A stretch of 64,000 nt of DNA from Liopterus haemorrhoidalis (GCA_963971575.1 OZ020624.1:13168625-13232624), one strand, 5' to 3'. Counted from the stretch's first letter, positions 32,224 to 44,300 are shown. The notes: generated from the sequence alone by a model not told the origin. A program made the numbers and translations.

Positions 32224-32780
32224 TTAAACAATTGTATTTGGCAATGAACTCATAATTTTGTTTTTAAACTGGCGTAGTGTTAAGAAGAAAATATCACAAG
32301 AATTAAAAATTCTGTTAAAATTTGCAAGGCTTCTATTGACAGGCGAGAAATTTTCCAAGTTTGATTGTCTGTTTTCTATATAAAAAGTGTATTTGTGCCT
32401 GGTAATCGCTTGCGGAACATTGAAACTTAAATATTGTAATATTTCAGTACTTTCAGTCATATTGTTGACTATTTTATAGAGACTGCACATATCAAGGAAC
32501 AAGCGTCTGATAGTGAGACTTGACAGATGGTAACGTTTAAGTCGGTCCTCATAAGTATAGCAAATATTATTCTTATTAAATTCTTATTAAATCTAAGAAT
32601 TTTACAATTCTTTTTTGAATGGCCTCCACCCTATCTATGTAGATTTGGTAGTGTGGGTTCCATATGAGAATTGCGTATTCTAATTTGCTGCAGACAAGTG
32701 ATTTGTACAGATGAATGGCGCTTTCAGGTGTTGTAAAATCTTTAGTTGATCTAATAATAAGGTTATGTTGAAGGTTGTGC
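32224..32780 (-). pseudogene. LINE ORF2 C-terminal fragment
   Basis: 32577-32780 reads FTTPESAIHLYKSLVCSKLE and YIDRVEAIQKRIVKFL, the region after the RT palm. 32224-32502, in another frame, reads SLYKIVNNM, YLSFNVPQ and LRQFKNKIMSSLPN before a stop, typical of LINE C-termini. No palm domain upstream, so 5'-truncated. Confidence 0.75.
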
Positions 32781-33000
32781 TTTGTGCTTGATTTTTGAAG
32801 TGAATAACTTCTTTGGGCACGTTTGCCAATCGAGCAGTGATGGAAGCGAGTGACGGACATGTACGTACCCCTCTCGCCTCGCGCCGGACATTACGTGTGA
32901 CGGCCGACCGGCACACGTGCACACCAGGCAGCTGTGCATTATATCGCAAACATTGCAATATAAAAACATTGAACAGTAAAAGCCAGTGAACAAATTTAGT
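32781..33000. other. GC-richer unexplained segment
   Basis: 32825-32940 is rich in GC and CpG (CTCGCCTCGCGCCGGACATT, GGCCGACCGGCACACGTGC). It abuts the LINE fragment. No ORF, splice signal or element end recognised. Confidence 0.35.
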
Positions 33001-33233
33001 GTTGTGTTAATTTCGAAGAAAATTCACTTGCATTGCTTAAAAATCGTTTCTAATGTAAGAATATTTAAGAAAATGTTTTTTGACATTCAGTTTTGGAAGT
33101 AGATTAATATGTTAACTTCCAGTCAAAATGTCTTCCTTTTAAATTTGCAATTCGAAATTTCATTTTATATTTCATTAACACAATTATTGTATATTTCTCA
33201 TTTTAATTCATCTAAATCTGATATTATACGGTG
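33001..33233. other. AT-rich spacer
   Basis: Nothing recognised. Confidence 0.3.
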
Positions 33234-33432
33234 TGATTATTTAATGGCGAGACGACGTCACTGAAAGTTTTAATAATTTGCCGTTTCATACACATCGTAG
33301 CAGGCGATTATGCGTGCATGTGCATAATCTTTTTTTCTTCATAATCAAATTGTCTTCAAGGTTATTATAGTCATAGTATTCTGCTAGCAGGCACGTAAAA
33401 TTCGGTGACGTCGTCTCGCCATTAAATAATCA
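33234..33432. mobile_element. Short MITE with 28-bp perfect TIRs
   Basis: 33234-33261 (TGATTATTTAATGGCGAGAC onward) is the exact inverted copy of 33405-33432. 199 bp total, non-coding, without a visible target duplication. Confidence 0.8.
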
Positions 33433-33561
33433 TTCTGTATTACTTGCTTTTCCTTCCGACAAGAGTAATCCATTTGGAAAAAGTATTCAGTTACTGTTTC
33501 AACACAATAAATATCATGACCACACGAGCATCTGTATGTTACATAAATAATCTATTTACTA
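33433..33561. other. AT-rich spacer
   Basis: Nothing recognised. Confidence 0.3.
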
Positions 33562-33917
33562 TCTACATATATATAAAAGGCAAAGTCCTGACTGACTGAC
33601 TGACTGACTGACTGAATGACTGACTCATCAACGTCCAGACCGAACCCCTGGGCCTAGGAACTTGAAATTTGGAGAGTATATTACCTTCATGACGGAATCA
33701 CCCACTAAGAAGGGATTTTTCGAAATTCAACTCCTAAGGGGTGAAAAGTGGTGAAATGTGATTTCACGGATTCCTCAATATCTCGTAGGACAGATTAGAT
33801 AACGACTAGGTTTTTGCTTACAAAGGTAACCCATGCACAAGTTAAAAAAAAAAAACTGAGGATTTTACGCTAATAAGACCATCAATATACCGTTGCGAAG
33901 CACGGGTTTTCAGCTAG
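33562..33917 (+). mobile_element. Short non-autonomous Helitron
   Basis: 356 bp between A (33561) and T (33918). Left end TCTACATATATATAAAAGGC followed by (TGAC)n; right end has the hairpin CCGT-TGCGAAGC-ACGG and stops at CTAG. It shares both ends and one internal unit with the 41044-45224 Helitron, so it is the compact form of that family. Confidence 0.88.
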
Positions 33918-35054
33918 TCTCAAATAAACTAGAGTGATGTTTACTCCGCATTTGATTATGTTTTTTTTTTTCCAAAACGTAAAGGATGATTCATATGGAA
34001 CAGTAGTAGCATTTCTTTTTCCCTCATATGTTTCTCTTTTACCGTGAGGTCATAAAGACGCATATTTTGTTTTGTTTTTTAATTCATATGTGCAAGGCGG
34101 GCAGAGAATTTGACGTTCGACCAGGCTTTTCCCTGATGCATAGCAAAAAGTTGAAATGGAATACTAATTTTTAGATCCACAACTGCATCTGTTATCGTGA
34201 AGCAGGCTGTAAAACTCGCAATATTCTCCGACCGTTCAATCGCGTTGCGAGAACGGCCTCCAAACAAAAGGTTATTTTCCTGGATATTTAATATAATGAC
34301 CTAAACCTTTGCACAAGTTTATTTCTAATAATGGTTAACCAGTTAAAATTTCAGCCAAATCAAAGATTCAGCCGAGCGTTGGCGATTTCCAAAATCAGAC
34401 CACGTGACATGGAATGACCCAAATAATACCAAATCGTAACTGTGAAAAAAAGGTTAAGAAATTCAATGCACCATGACCGGGCAGCAGTATAAACGTGGGC
34501 AGCAGTATAAAATGGACGTTGCATTATCACGTGAACAACCTCCTCCACCTTTAACGTCTTCGGCTTAAATGCAATTAACCAAAACACTCGCATGCATAGA
34601 TCGAATCTCAGTTAATGATTATTTATATGTGCGTTTTTTCTTTTTATTATAAAAGAACATTTATCTCTACCTTGGTCATTAACTGCAACGAAAACATTAT
34701 AGATAACGTATGATATTTTTTTAAAACTTTATGAAAATCTTAGTACTTGACAAAAATGTATTTTTTTTTTTAAATATTGCTTTTTGTTTCTTGATCTAGG
34801 CTTAAAGATTCTTCTTTGATATTGTGCAGTAAAATTTAAATTAAAAAAAATAATCAATTTTTTCAGCAACATATAAAATATTTTATTTTCATTAAACATT
34901 TATTTTCGACTGTTAAGACTATTCATCACACGAGCATGTTCTAAAATAAGTGTTACATAAAAATTAATCACATATGAATTCTGTGGTGATAAAATAAGGG
35001 AAATATTTAACAAATCAGTAAATACATTTTTTGATAAGTAATAAAAATATTTTG
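33918..35054. other. Unassigned DNA with low-confidence ORFs
   Basis: 34079-34267 and 34360-34593 have minus ORFs with near-normal base composition, but I recognise no domain. GGGCAGCAGTATAAA occurs twice, 19 bp apart, near 34478. The rest is AT-rich. Confidence 0.3.
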
Positions 35055-35610
35055 CAACGACATTTGATCAGAAAAATATTAAAATTGTTCAGTAAAAAAG
35101 ATACTACACCAGAAAAAATAATTAATTTATCAGAAAAAATAACGACTTGATCAGAAAACAATAATGACTTGATTAGAAAATAATAATGTCTAGATCCAGT
35201 GGCACACCCAGGAATTTTTCTTGGGGGGGGGGCGATTGACAAAAAAAAGTGAAGATCCTCGCTTTGACAGAAAGTGACAGTGATGACAAAAAAACAGAAA
35301 GGTCCTCATTTTTAAAATACAAGTGGTGAGCAAACAAAAAAAAAAGGTCTTCACTAATAAAATACAAGTGATGAGCAAAAAAAAAGGTCCTCACTAGTAA
35401 AATACAAGTGATGAGCAAAAAAAAAAGGTCCTCATCTTACTTTTAAATCCATATCTATATATTTACCTAAGATCATAATGCTAAAAAAAATAAAAAATTT
35501 GGTATTTCAATCCTTCTTGCCCCCCCCCCCCGTCCTGGGTACGCCACTGACTAGATCAGAAAAAATGTTGACTTATCAGAAACAAATATTGACTTGATCG
35601 GAAATAAAGT
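35055..35610. repeat. AT-rich minisatellite, about 23-bp unit, split by MITE
   Basis: Degenerate repeats of CAGAAAAAATAATGACTTGAT run through 35055-35196 and resume at 35550-35610 after the MITE. Confidence 0.75.
35197..35549. mobile_element. hAT-type MITE, CAGTGGCGC family, copy 5
   Basis: Ends CAGTGGCACACCCAGGAATT and CCTGGGTACGCCACTG. Flanks tctagatc (35189-35196) and actagatc (35550-35557) match 7/8. Internal short tandem repeats (AATACAAGTGATGAGCAAAA type) make it longer than the other copies. Confidence 0.88.
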
Positions 35611-36249
35611 TGCCTACAATATTTTAGAAAATAAACGCAAGGACAGACTTTTAAATCTTATGAAATAAACTCTGTCTTAATGGTAACATTAAATCTTAAC
35701 CTACTAAGATCCTAAAAACTGGGTCAGATTACAGTGACTGTATAAAGACAGTGTGGCCATACGATGGTCTCATTTTCTATTGGTCGAGCTGAAGTCCGCC
35801 ATGTTTCTACCAAATTTGTTACAGATTATATATGGTTTACATGTGTTTAGCTTGTGTTTCAACAGATTTAAGCGATATTTTCAAATAATATACGTACATT
35901 TAGACGTTTAATAGTGAATATTGTTGTGTTTGTGATGAGTAATGATTAATGTAGATAATGTAAACTGTGCACATATTTTAAATTGTCACAAATTAAAATT
36001 AAAAATAATGAAACGATTTGTTATGTTTAGGTTTAAAATTGCTGGGAAAAAAAGGTTAAATGAACATAAAAAAACATTATGCCAGTAAATCAATGGATGG
36101 CTTCACAATTATAAGAAGTATTTACTTTCATTAATTTTAATGTTATTCCATGCTGATTTCATTTTATTTTTCACCTGACCATAATTTTAGTTGAATAAAT
36201 GCATAATTGATAATATATACATCAGTTTTCTTTATTAATATATCATTTA

Positions 36250-36739
36250 TACCATGAGTTCAAAAAGAAATTGCATAAGGGTTGGCTATGGAAAATAAAA
36301 GTAATGTCAACAGAAAGCTTTAGAATTAATTTACTGTCTGAATTCATTAAATCACTCTTGTTGTCATAAGTTATTTATTGTTACATAAAGCTTGTAGTAT
36401 ACATCAGTGTTTCTCGACAAAAAACGCACCGCGGACCAGTAAAATATATAATTTTCTAACGCGGACCACGAATAATAATTGTTGGTTAATTTTTTGCAAG
36501 AAAACAAATATATTTAATGTGCTACTAAATAAATTTTATTTGTAGAAAATCACAGAAAGTTTACAGAAAATAAACAAAATATAAATTATTTACATAAAAA
36601 ATGTGTCTAAAAAAAAACATACGAAATTTTCGCGGACCACTAAAATTTTTCTGCGGACCACTTGTTGAGAAACACTGGTATACATTATTTTATTTTTCCA
36701 TAGCCAACTCTTATGTAATTTCTTTTTGAACTCAGGGTA
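36250..36739. mobile_element. TA-flanked MITE nested in the mariner element
   Basis: Inverted ends of about 50 bp (CCATGAGTTCAAAAAGAAAT at the left, CCCTGAGTTCAAAAAGAAAT from the right) with TA at each edge and few mismatches. It holds the hAT MITE at 36405. Confidence 0.82.
36405..36677. mobile_element. hAT-type MITE, innermost of three
   Basis: 273 bp, ends CAGTGTTTCTCGACAA and its near-complement, perfect 8-bp duplication gtatacat (36397-36404, 36678-36685). Subterminal GCGGACCAC motifs at both ends. Non-coding. Confidence 0.93.
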
Positions 36740-37745
36740 TATAACATGTTCTGCTTATTCTTTTTTAATATGAAAATATCCTTTTTTTTTATATAAACAT
36801 GCGTTTTCCAAAAAATTAGAGAAATGTTGGGTTCTCTAATTTTTATAGAACCTTATCATCATTTTTTCCCTATATTTTTATTGTAATTCTAATGTCCTGT
36901 TTGAACTTGTTTTCTTAAATTTAAAATATTCAAATTAAAATGTTTGAAATTCCCGTTTTTATAAAAAAAAAATGTTTTAGTTTTTATAGGTCCTCAAATA
37001 AATTTATAAAATAATAAAAACATATCTCTTATATTTCCTTTCATGTCCTTTTTTAAGAATTTTTTTCACATGTTTTCTTTTACGTTGCAAACATTTCAAA
37101 AAAATACCTTCATCGGTAGGCAATTTTAATATTTATCTTAATAAATGTTGAATCATATACATGTTTTTTCTTAACAATAAATTGATATTCACATATACAT
37201 AAACATAAACACGTAAAACTATTAAAAATTTAAGAAATATTATAATATATTAGGATATATTAACATTTATTCTATATAACCCAATACAAATCTGGAATAA
37301 ACATGGCGGCTACAGTTCATATGGCCACACTGTCTTTATACAGTCACTGTAGGTCAGATTAGGTTATGGCAGTAAAAAAGTCAGTACAAAACAACCCGAG
37401 TGGCTCGAACTTAGTTTAAAAATTCTTATGAACTAAACTCTGTCTTAAATTTGACGTTACAAGCCCTAAAACTAATTGAAACCTCAAATCTGGTTCAGGT
37501 TAGGTTATGATAGCAAAAAAGTCAGTTCACAAGAACCAAAGCGACTCGTATTAAACTTTAAAAGTCTTATGAAATAAATTCTGTCTTAATCTTGACGTTA
37601 TAGACCCTAAACCTAAAGTGAACTTAAAAGCTGGTTCATGTTAGATTATGATAGTGAAGAAATTAGTACAGAAGAACCTGATTGGTTCGATTTTTTTTTT
37701 TTTTGAACTAAACTCAGTTTTAATCTTGACGTTATAGCGGCTCGC

Positions 37746-38227
37746 GGGCGGTATGTTGAATCCATTGGTATAGGCCACGGGTGTTCAACTCGTCGATCGC
37801 GGGAACATTTTTGGTCGATCATCTACCGGTTTCTAACTCAGGCGAGATTTTGTTAAAATTAATTGAAAAATAAAATTATTAATTACACATTTCATAAAAA
37901 AGTTAAATAGACATGATAAGATCAATAAGATCTTTCCAACAATTCTATATTCTATATTGAATTCGTATGTCGGACACGCTAGAGTGAACACGTAAAAAAC
38001 ATCTAACATTTTAATTCAATTTAGTTTAATAAAAATATTCATATAAAATAAATTAAGTAATTAGTTATTTTCGTGAAGTGTTAAATAGAGTGATAATAGT
38101 TTTAGTTCTTAATATTAATAAAATATTTACGGTATAAAGTTATATAAATAGTGTAATAAATCCCCTGACAAATAATTACGTTCACTTTTATTTTCAATAA
38201 GAATTAGATATACTTATATACCCAAAA
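37746..38227. other. AT-rich region, hAT-like end and LINE-A 5' UTR
   Basis: CACGGGTGTTCAACTCGTCG at 37777 resembles a hAT terminus without a partner. DNA just before 38228 is probably the LINE-A 5' untranslated region. Confidence 0.35.
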
Positions 38228-38824
38228 ATGTCAGAAGTGAAAGAACTAAAAGATCTTAAAATAATTGAATTAAAAGAAAAACTAAGTAATCTAGGTCTCG
38301 ATACGAGAGGAAATAAAGCCACTCTAATACAAAGAATTAAAAATGTTAGTGAAATCTCCACTGATGGTCCTAGTGAGGAAAATAGTGAGCAAAACATAGT
38401 GAGTGTTCATCAAGATAAAATTAATAAATTAAATAAAATTATTCTAAATCTTCAAAACGAGATAGAAACTTTAAATAAAACTGTTAATAAACTTGGAAGT
38501 GAAAATGTCTATCTTAAGAAATTAATAGAAAACCAAACTAAACTGGAATCCCCGGTCATTAACCTCTCGTTAGAATCACCGACGTCACGCGCCCTTGATC
38601 TCTCACCTACACCGGAGCCGAAATCAGCCCCTGCCAATCAAGTGTCCGAATGTAAGTCAGCCCTGTGCAATGACTCTTCGATCGCTACCTGCAAGCCAGC
38701 TGATTTACATGCCTCAAACTGCAGTATTAAACCCAGTGTTCTTATACTAGGCGACAGTCATGCAAGAAATATTGGTTCCCTCTTTTATAAATCCAATGCC
38801 CAATATAATATTAACTGTATATTC

Positions 38825-39265
38825 TAGTGCTGGGAACCGAAACCGGTTTTTCGGGTACCCGGTTCCGGTTTTCGGGTAAAACCGGGTTTGTAATTTTTGC
38901 GTTACCCGGATACCCGGTTCCGATTACCGGGTTCCGAATACCCGGTTCCGGATACCCGGTTCCGGATACCCGGTTCCGGATACCCGGTTCTGGATACCCG
39001 GTTTCGGATACCCGGTTTCGGATACCCGCCTTCGGATACCCGGTTTCGGAACCCGGTTCCAGATACCCGGTTTCGTTAGATAAACGACGTGGTAGCAACA
39101 AAAAAGAAGAAGGATCGAAGTAGTGCGCAAAAAAAGGAAGTCGAATCAAAGTAATGAGCAAAAAAATATTTGAAACTAGGTATTCGAAATCGGGTTACTC
39201 GAAAATTATGTGCACGGTTTTACTTGACCGGATATCTGTTAAACCGGTTTCGGTTCCCCGCACTG
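38825..39265. mobile_element. MITE A with 14-bp tandem repeats
   Basis: Left end TAGTGCTGGGAACCGAAACC, right end the complement of CAGTGCGGGGAACCGAAACC. 38930-39075 is a tandem array of TACCCGGTTCCGGA-type 14-mers. ORFs in the array on either strand are repeat artefacts. Confidence 0.8.
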
Positions 39266-39520
39266 TTATTTATTATTTACTTAATATTATTTTATTTTGT
39301 TCGGAACACAAACAGGACAGGCCCAGCAAAGTGTTCACTACTACATAATTACTATGTTAATACGTAATTAAACAAACTTGTACTTGAAACACAATAATTA
39401 GTTGAATATAAAAATAGTTAAATATAATAAACTGTTACAATACATATTATTAATATTGATGACAAATTTTGTCTTTACAATATTTATTGAACATTTTAAC
39501 AGACACATTGGTAATGTTAA

Positions 39521-40041
39521 CCCTTTACTGCATGAATTTTTATTTTTGGCTGAAATAATTCATGAGCATTAGGAATTGGTTCTTATTGTTAGAAAAATTA
39601 ATTAAAAAATTATATTTAAAATATTAATTATTATTTTTATGAAAAAATAATAATTAAAATAACAATTTAGGGTATGTGCAATACATGGAACATTATGTTT
39701 CTACATAATGTTACAAAAGAAAATGATTCCGTATTATTTGCTCGTCAATTGCTAGGTGTTTTTCATTAGGGATTAAGAGCACCCGCCCTCGAATTTTTGA
39801 AAGAAAAGGTCGTATCTTCTAGTTGTCTTTTCTCAATAAATTCAGAGTTATCGTTGAAGTGCAAATTCCGCTTGATATCCTCAAATCTATTGCAGCCCAT
39901 TACTTGAGATACTGCAGGATCCATTGCTGTGTATGTGGCATATATGAACATTCATGAAGTAACGTTCTGATTCAGTTTTAAAAGTAAAATAAAAAATAAA
40001 AATCGGAATGTGCCATATATGGCACACTATGCGGTAATGGG
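39521..40041 (-). mobile_element. piggyBac-like remnant
   Basis: TTAA at 39517-39520 and 40042-40045. Ends CCCTTTACTGCAT and complement of CCCATTACCGCAT (2 mismatches in 13). 521 bp, internally deleted. Confidence 0.85.
39766..39951 (-). pseudogene. piggyBac transposase fragment
   Basis: About 60 codons, including MGCNRFEDIKRNLHFNDN, a conserved stretch of piggyBac-derived transposases ahead of the catalytic core. No DDD residues remain. Confidence 0.7.
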
Positions 40042-40490
40042 TTAACATCTGAGAAATTATTATTGTAAGTACTACAGAGTCTGACTATTGGAGAATTTTG
40101 GTTAGAATTCGTGTTCGCAAAAGGTATACAAAGAAGCGAAGAAGATCGCGTATTGTACACTGGAACATTAATAGTGATTAAATTTTGTAGTTCAACACAA
40201 GATAATAGATTATTAAGAATTTTATGCAAAATTTTCATGTCAGTCAAAGTGCGACGATCCTTTAGTGTGAGAAAATTAAACTCGGCGCAACATATATTAT
40301 AATTGATATAGTTATAATATATCAAAAATATATATTATAAAGAAGTTGTTTAGAATTAAAATAAAGTAACGATTACAATTTTTTTTTCTATTCAAAATTG
40401 AAAATGTATATAACAAAAAACGTACGTAGTAGATGCACGTCAGCAAGTATTACTTAACGTATCTCAATCACAATAACCGTAATTGTTATG

Positions 40491-40954
40491 ATGCTGGAAA
40501 CCGAAACATGTTTAACGGGTATCCGGTTCTGGATTTCGGGCAAAACGGGTACGTACTTTTGAAGTAACCCGGTTCCGGATACCTCATCCCGAATACCCGG
40601 TTCCGATTACACGGTTCCGGATATCCGGTTTCGGATACCCGGTTCCTATTACCCAGTTCTGATTACCCGATTCCGGGTACCCATTTTCGGATACTCGGTT
40701 CCGATTACCCGGTTCCGGATACCCGGTTCCGAGTACCCGGTTTCGGATACCCGGTTCCGAGTACCCGGTTTCGGATACCCGGTTCCGGATACCCGGTTCC
40801 GGATACCCGGTTCCGGATACCCGGTTCCGGATACCCGGTTCCGGATACCCGGTTTCGGATACCCGGTTCCGAAACCGGGTAACCGGGTAAACCCGGAACC
40901 GGTTTTTTTTGGAACCGGTTCCGGTTCCGTCAAGATCGATTTCTGACAGCACTA
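40491..40954. mobile_element. MITE B with 14-bp tandem repeats
   Basis: Left end ATGCTGGAAACCGAAAC is a degraded copy of the A terminus; right end is CAGCACTA. 40700-40875 has many near-perfect TACCCGGTTCCGGA units. Its long array is near the outer end, as in A, so the two copies face opposite ways. Confidence 0.78.
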
Positions 40955-41339
40955 GTATATTCAAACCAAATGCTAAGCTAAATGAAGTTATTAATGATAT
41001 TACAGCTTTATCCAAATTGTTTAATTTTAATGATTATATTGTACTAGCTGAAAACCCGTGCTTCGCTACGGTATATTGATGGTCTCATTGGCATAAAATC
41101 CGTAGTTTGTTTTTAAACTTGTGTATGGGTAACCTTTGTAACAAAAAATCTAGTCGATATCTCATCTCTCCTAAGAGATATTGAGGAATCCGTGAAAAAA
41201 CATTTTATTCCTTTTCACCAGATAGGGGTCGAACTTGAAAAAATCCTTTCTTAGTGGGTTCTTACGTCATACTGAAAAATGTACTCTCCGAATTTTTTAT
41301 TTCTAACAAAAAAATACTAATTTACCCCTTAGGAGTAAA

Positions 41340-44300
41340 AGAAAACTGTCAAAACACATATATGCCAAAATGGAATGTTATAACTCAACAACCGCTGGAA
41401 ATACAAAGGGTTCTATAATTCACCCCAAATGTAGATTCATCTCTTTAGGAGTTAATTAAGGTAAAATCCTGAAATTTATTTTTCGGCATTTGTATAGGTA
41501 ATCTTTGTAAGCAAAAACCAAGTCTATATCTTATTGATCCTAGAAGATATTAAGGCGTCCTTGAAATCACAATTCCCTCTTTTCACCCTTAAGGGATGAT
41601 ATTTGTTAAGGTAAAAAACTGTTAAGGTAAAAACCTGTTAAAACCATTTCGAGAAATTTTAAAAAGACACCTATGTGCCAAAAAGAAACGTTATAACTCA
41701 ACAAACACAGGAAATACGAAGCGATGTATAATCTACCCCGTTTGTAGAATCACCCCTTTAAGGGTTAATTAGGACGAAATCCTGAAATAAGTTTTTCGGC
41801 ATTTGTATGGATAATTTTTGTAAGCAAACACAAAGTCGATAACTTATTGGTCCTAAAAGAATTAAGGAATTACTGAAATCACATTTCACCCCTTTTCACC
41901 CTTAAGGGGTGAAATTAAAAAAAAATGTCAAAATCATTTCGAGATATTAAAAAAAAAAACACCTATGTGCCAAAAAGTAATGCTGCAACTAAACGAACAC
42001 AGGAAATACGACGGGATGTATAATTCATCCCGATTGTAGATTCACCCCTTTAGGGGTTGATTAGGACAAAATCCAAAAATTAGTTTTTCGGTATTTGCAT
42101 GGGTAGTTTTTGTAAGCAAAAACCAAATCGATATCTTATTGGTCCTAAAAAATGTTAAACAATCCTTGAAATCACATTTTACCCCTTTTTATCCTTTAGG
42201 GGTTAAATTTAAAAAAATTGTCAAACCCATTTCGAGATATTTTAAAAATACGCCTATGTGCCAAAAAGAAACCTTATAACTCAACAAACACAGGGAATAC
42301 GACGGGATGTATAATTCACCCCAATTGTAGATCCACCGTTTAGGGGTTGATTAGGAGGGGTTAATTATTGGTCGTAAGAGATATTAAGGAATACTTGAAA
42401 TCACAATTCACCCCTTTTCACCCTTTAGGGGTGAAATTTAAAAAAACTGTCAATACCATTTTGAGATATTTTAAAAAGACACCTATTTAAAAGACCAAAA
42501 ATTAATGTTGCAACTAAACGAACACAGGAAATACAACGGGATGTATAATCCACCCCGATTTTAGGTTCACCCCTTTAGGAGTTGATTAGGATAAAATCCT
42601 GAAATAAATTTTTCGGTATTTATATGGCTAATCTTCGTAAGCAAAAAGCAAGTCGATATCTTATTGGTCCTAAGAGATATTAAGGAATCCTTAAAATCAC
42701 AATTCACCCCTTTTCACCCTTTAGGGGTGAAATTTAATAAAAACTGTCAATACTATTTCGATATATTTTAAAAAGACATCTATGTGCCAAAAATTAATGT
42801 TGCAACTAAACGAACAGAGGAAATACGACGGGATGTATAATTCACCTTGATTGTAGATCCATCCCTTTAGGGGTTGATTAGGACCAAATCCTGAAATAAG
42901 TTTTTCAGTATTTGTATGAGTAATCGTCGTAAGCAAAAAGCAAGTCGATATCTTATTGGTCCTAAGAGATATTAAGGAATCCTTGAAATCACAATTCACC
43001 CCTTTTCACCCTTTAGGGGGTAATTTTAAAAAAATGTCAAAACTATTTCGAGATATTTTAAACAGGTACCTATGTGCCAAAAAGTAATGTTGCAACTAAA
43101 CGAACACAGGAAATACGGCGGGATGTATAATTCACCCCGATTGTAGATCCACCCCTTAAGGGGTTGATTAGGACAAAATCAAAAAATTGTTTTTTCGGAA
43201 TTTGCAAGGGTAGTTTTTGTAAGCAAAAACCAAGTCGATATCTTATTGGTGTTAAAAAATATTAAACAATCCTTGAAATCACATTTCACCCCTTTTCACC
43301 CTTTAGGGGTTAAATTTAAAAAAGTTGTCAAAACCATTTCGAGATATTTTAAAAAGACGCCTATGTGCCAAAAAGAAACCTTATATCTCAATAAACATAG
43401 GGAATACGACGGGATGTATAATTCACCCCGCTTGTAGATCCATCCTTTAGGGGTTGATTAGGACAAAATCCTGAAATATATTTTTCGGTATTTGTATGAG
43501 TAATCTTTGTAAGCAAAAAGCAAGTCAATATCTTATTGGCCCTAAGAGATTTAAGGAATCCTTGAAATCACAATTCACCCCTTTTCATCCTTTAGGGGTG
43601 AAATTTTAAAAAACTATCAAAACCTTTTCGAGATATTTTAAAAAGACACCTATGTGGTAAAAAGTAATGTTGCAACTAAACGAACACAGGAAATAAGACG
43701 GAATGTATAACTCACCCCGATTGTAGATCCACCCCTTTAGGGGTTGATTAGGACAAATTCCTGAAATAAGTTTTTCGGTAATTGTATGGATAATCTTTGC
43801 AAGCAAACAGAAAGTCCATATATTATTGGTCCTAAGAGATATTAAGGAATCCTTGAAATCACAATTCACCCCTTTTCAACCCTTAGGGGTGAAATTTAAA
43901 AAAACTGTCAAACCCATTTCGAGATATTTTAAAAAGACACCTATGTGCTAAAAAGTAATATTGCAACTAAACGAACACAGGAAATACGACGGAATGTATA
44001 ACTCACCCCGATTGTTGATCGACCCCTTTAGGGGTTGATTAGGACAAATTCCTGAAATAAGTTTTTCGGTAATTGTATGGATAATCTTTGCAAGCAAACA
44101 GTAAATCGATATCTTATTGGTTCTAAGAGATATTTAAGGAATACTTGAAATCATAATTCACCCCTTTTCACCCTATAGGGGTGAAATTTAAAAAAACTAC
44201 CAAGACCTTTTCGAGATATTTTAAAAATACTCCTATGTGCTAAAAAGTAATATTGCAACTAAACGAACACAGGAAATACGACGGAATGTATAACTCACCC

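Larger units (their letters stand above)
35730..37351. mobile_element. Mariner/Tc1-like element, about 1.6 kb
   Basis: Inverted ends CAGTGACTGTATAAAGACAG and on through GTGTGGCCATA, perfect over about 30 bp, with TA at both edges (35730-35731, 37350-37351). No transposase ORF is legible. A further MITE lies inside. Confidence 0.85.
35611..37745. repeat. 141-bp satellite-like repeat, split by mariner element
   Basis: Units with the markers GGTTAGGTTATGATAG, CTTATGAAATAAACTCTGTC and GACGTTATAGACCCTAAACC recur about every 141 bp at 37349, 37490 and 37632. A further partial unit lies at 35640-35729 left of the mariner insert. Confidence 0.7.
39266..40490 (-). pseudogene. LINE 3' tail inside the composite unit
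   Basis: Minus strand: 40046-40325 reads FLTLKDRRTLTDMKILHKIL, VPVYNTRSSS and SPIVRLCSTYNNNFSDV. Removing the piggyBac insert 39521-40045 continues it in frame (NITNVSVKMFNKYC) to a stop near 39458. AT-rich DNA with AATAAA ending at 39266 is its 3' UTR. 5'-truncated. Confidence 0.78.
38825..40954. mobile_element. Composite hAT unit: two MITEs around 1.2 kb
   Basis: Outer ends are TAGTGCTG and CAGCACTA with a perfect 8-bp duplication gtatattc (38817-38824 and 40955-40962). The unit consists of MITE A (38825-39265), a 1.2-kb centre, and MITE B (40491-40954). Inner MITE ends lack duplications of their own. Deleting the unit with one duplication rejoins LINE-A ORF1 in frame. Confidence 0.82.

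Noticed and set aside
34079..34593. Two minus ORFs with normal-looking composition
   Set aside because: No recognisable domain, no splice signals and a short direct duplication; kept only as unassigned DNA.
38827..41015. ORFs rich in GYPEPGIRNRVS or YPVPDTRF
   Set aside because: Direct translations of the 14-bp MITE array; 14-bp periodicity explains them in several frames.
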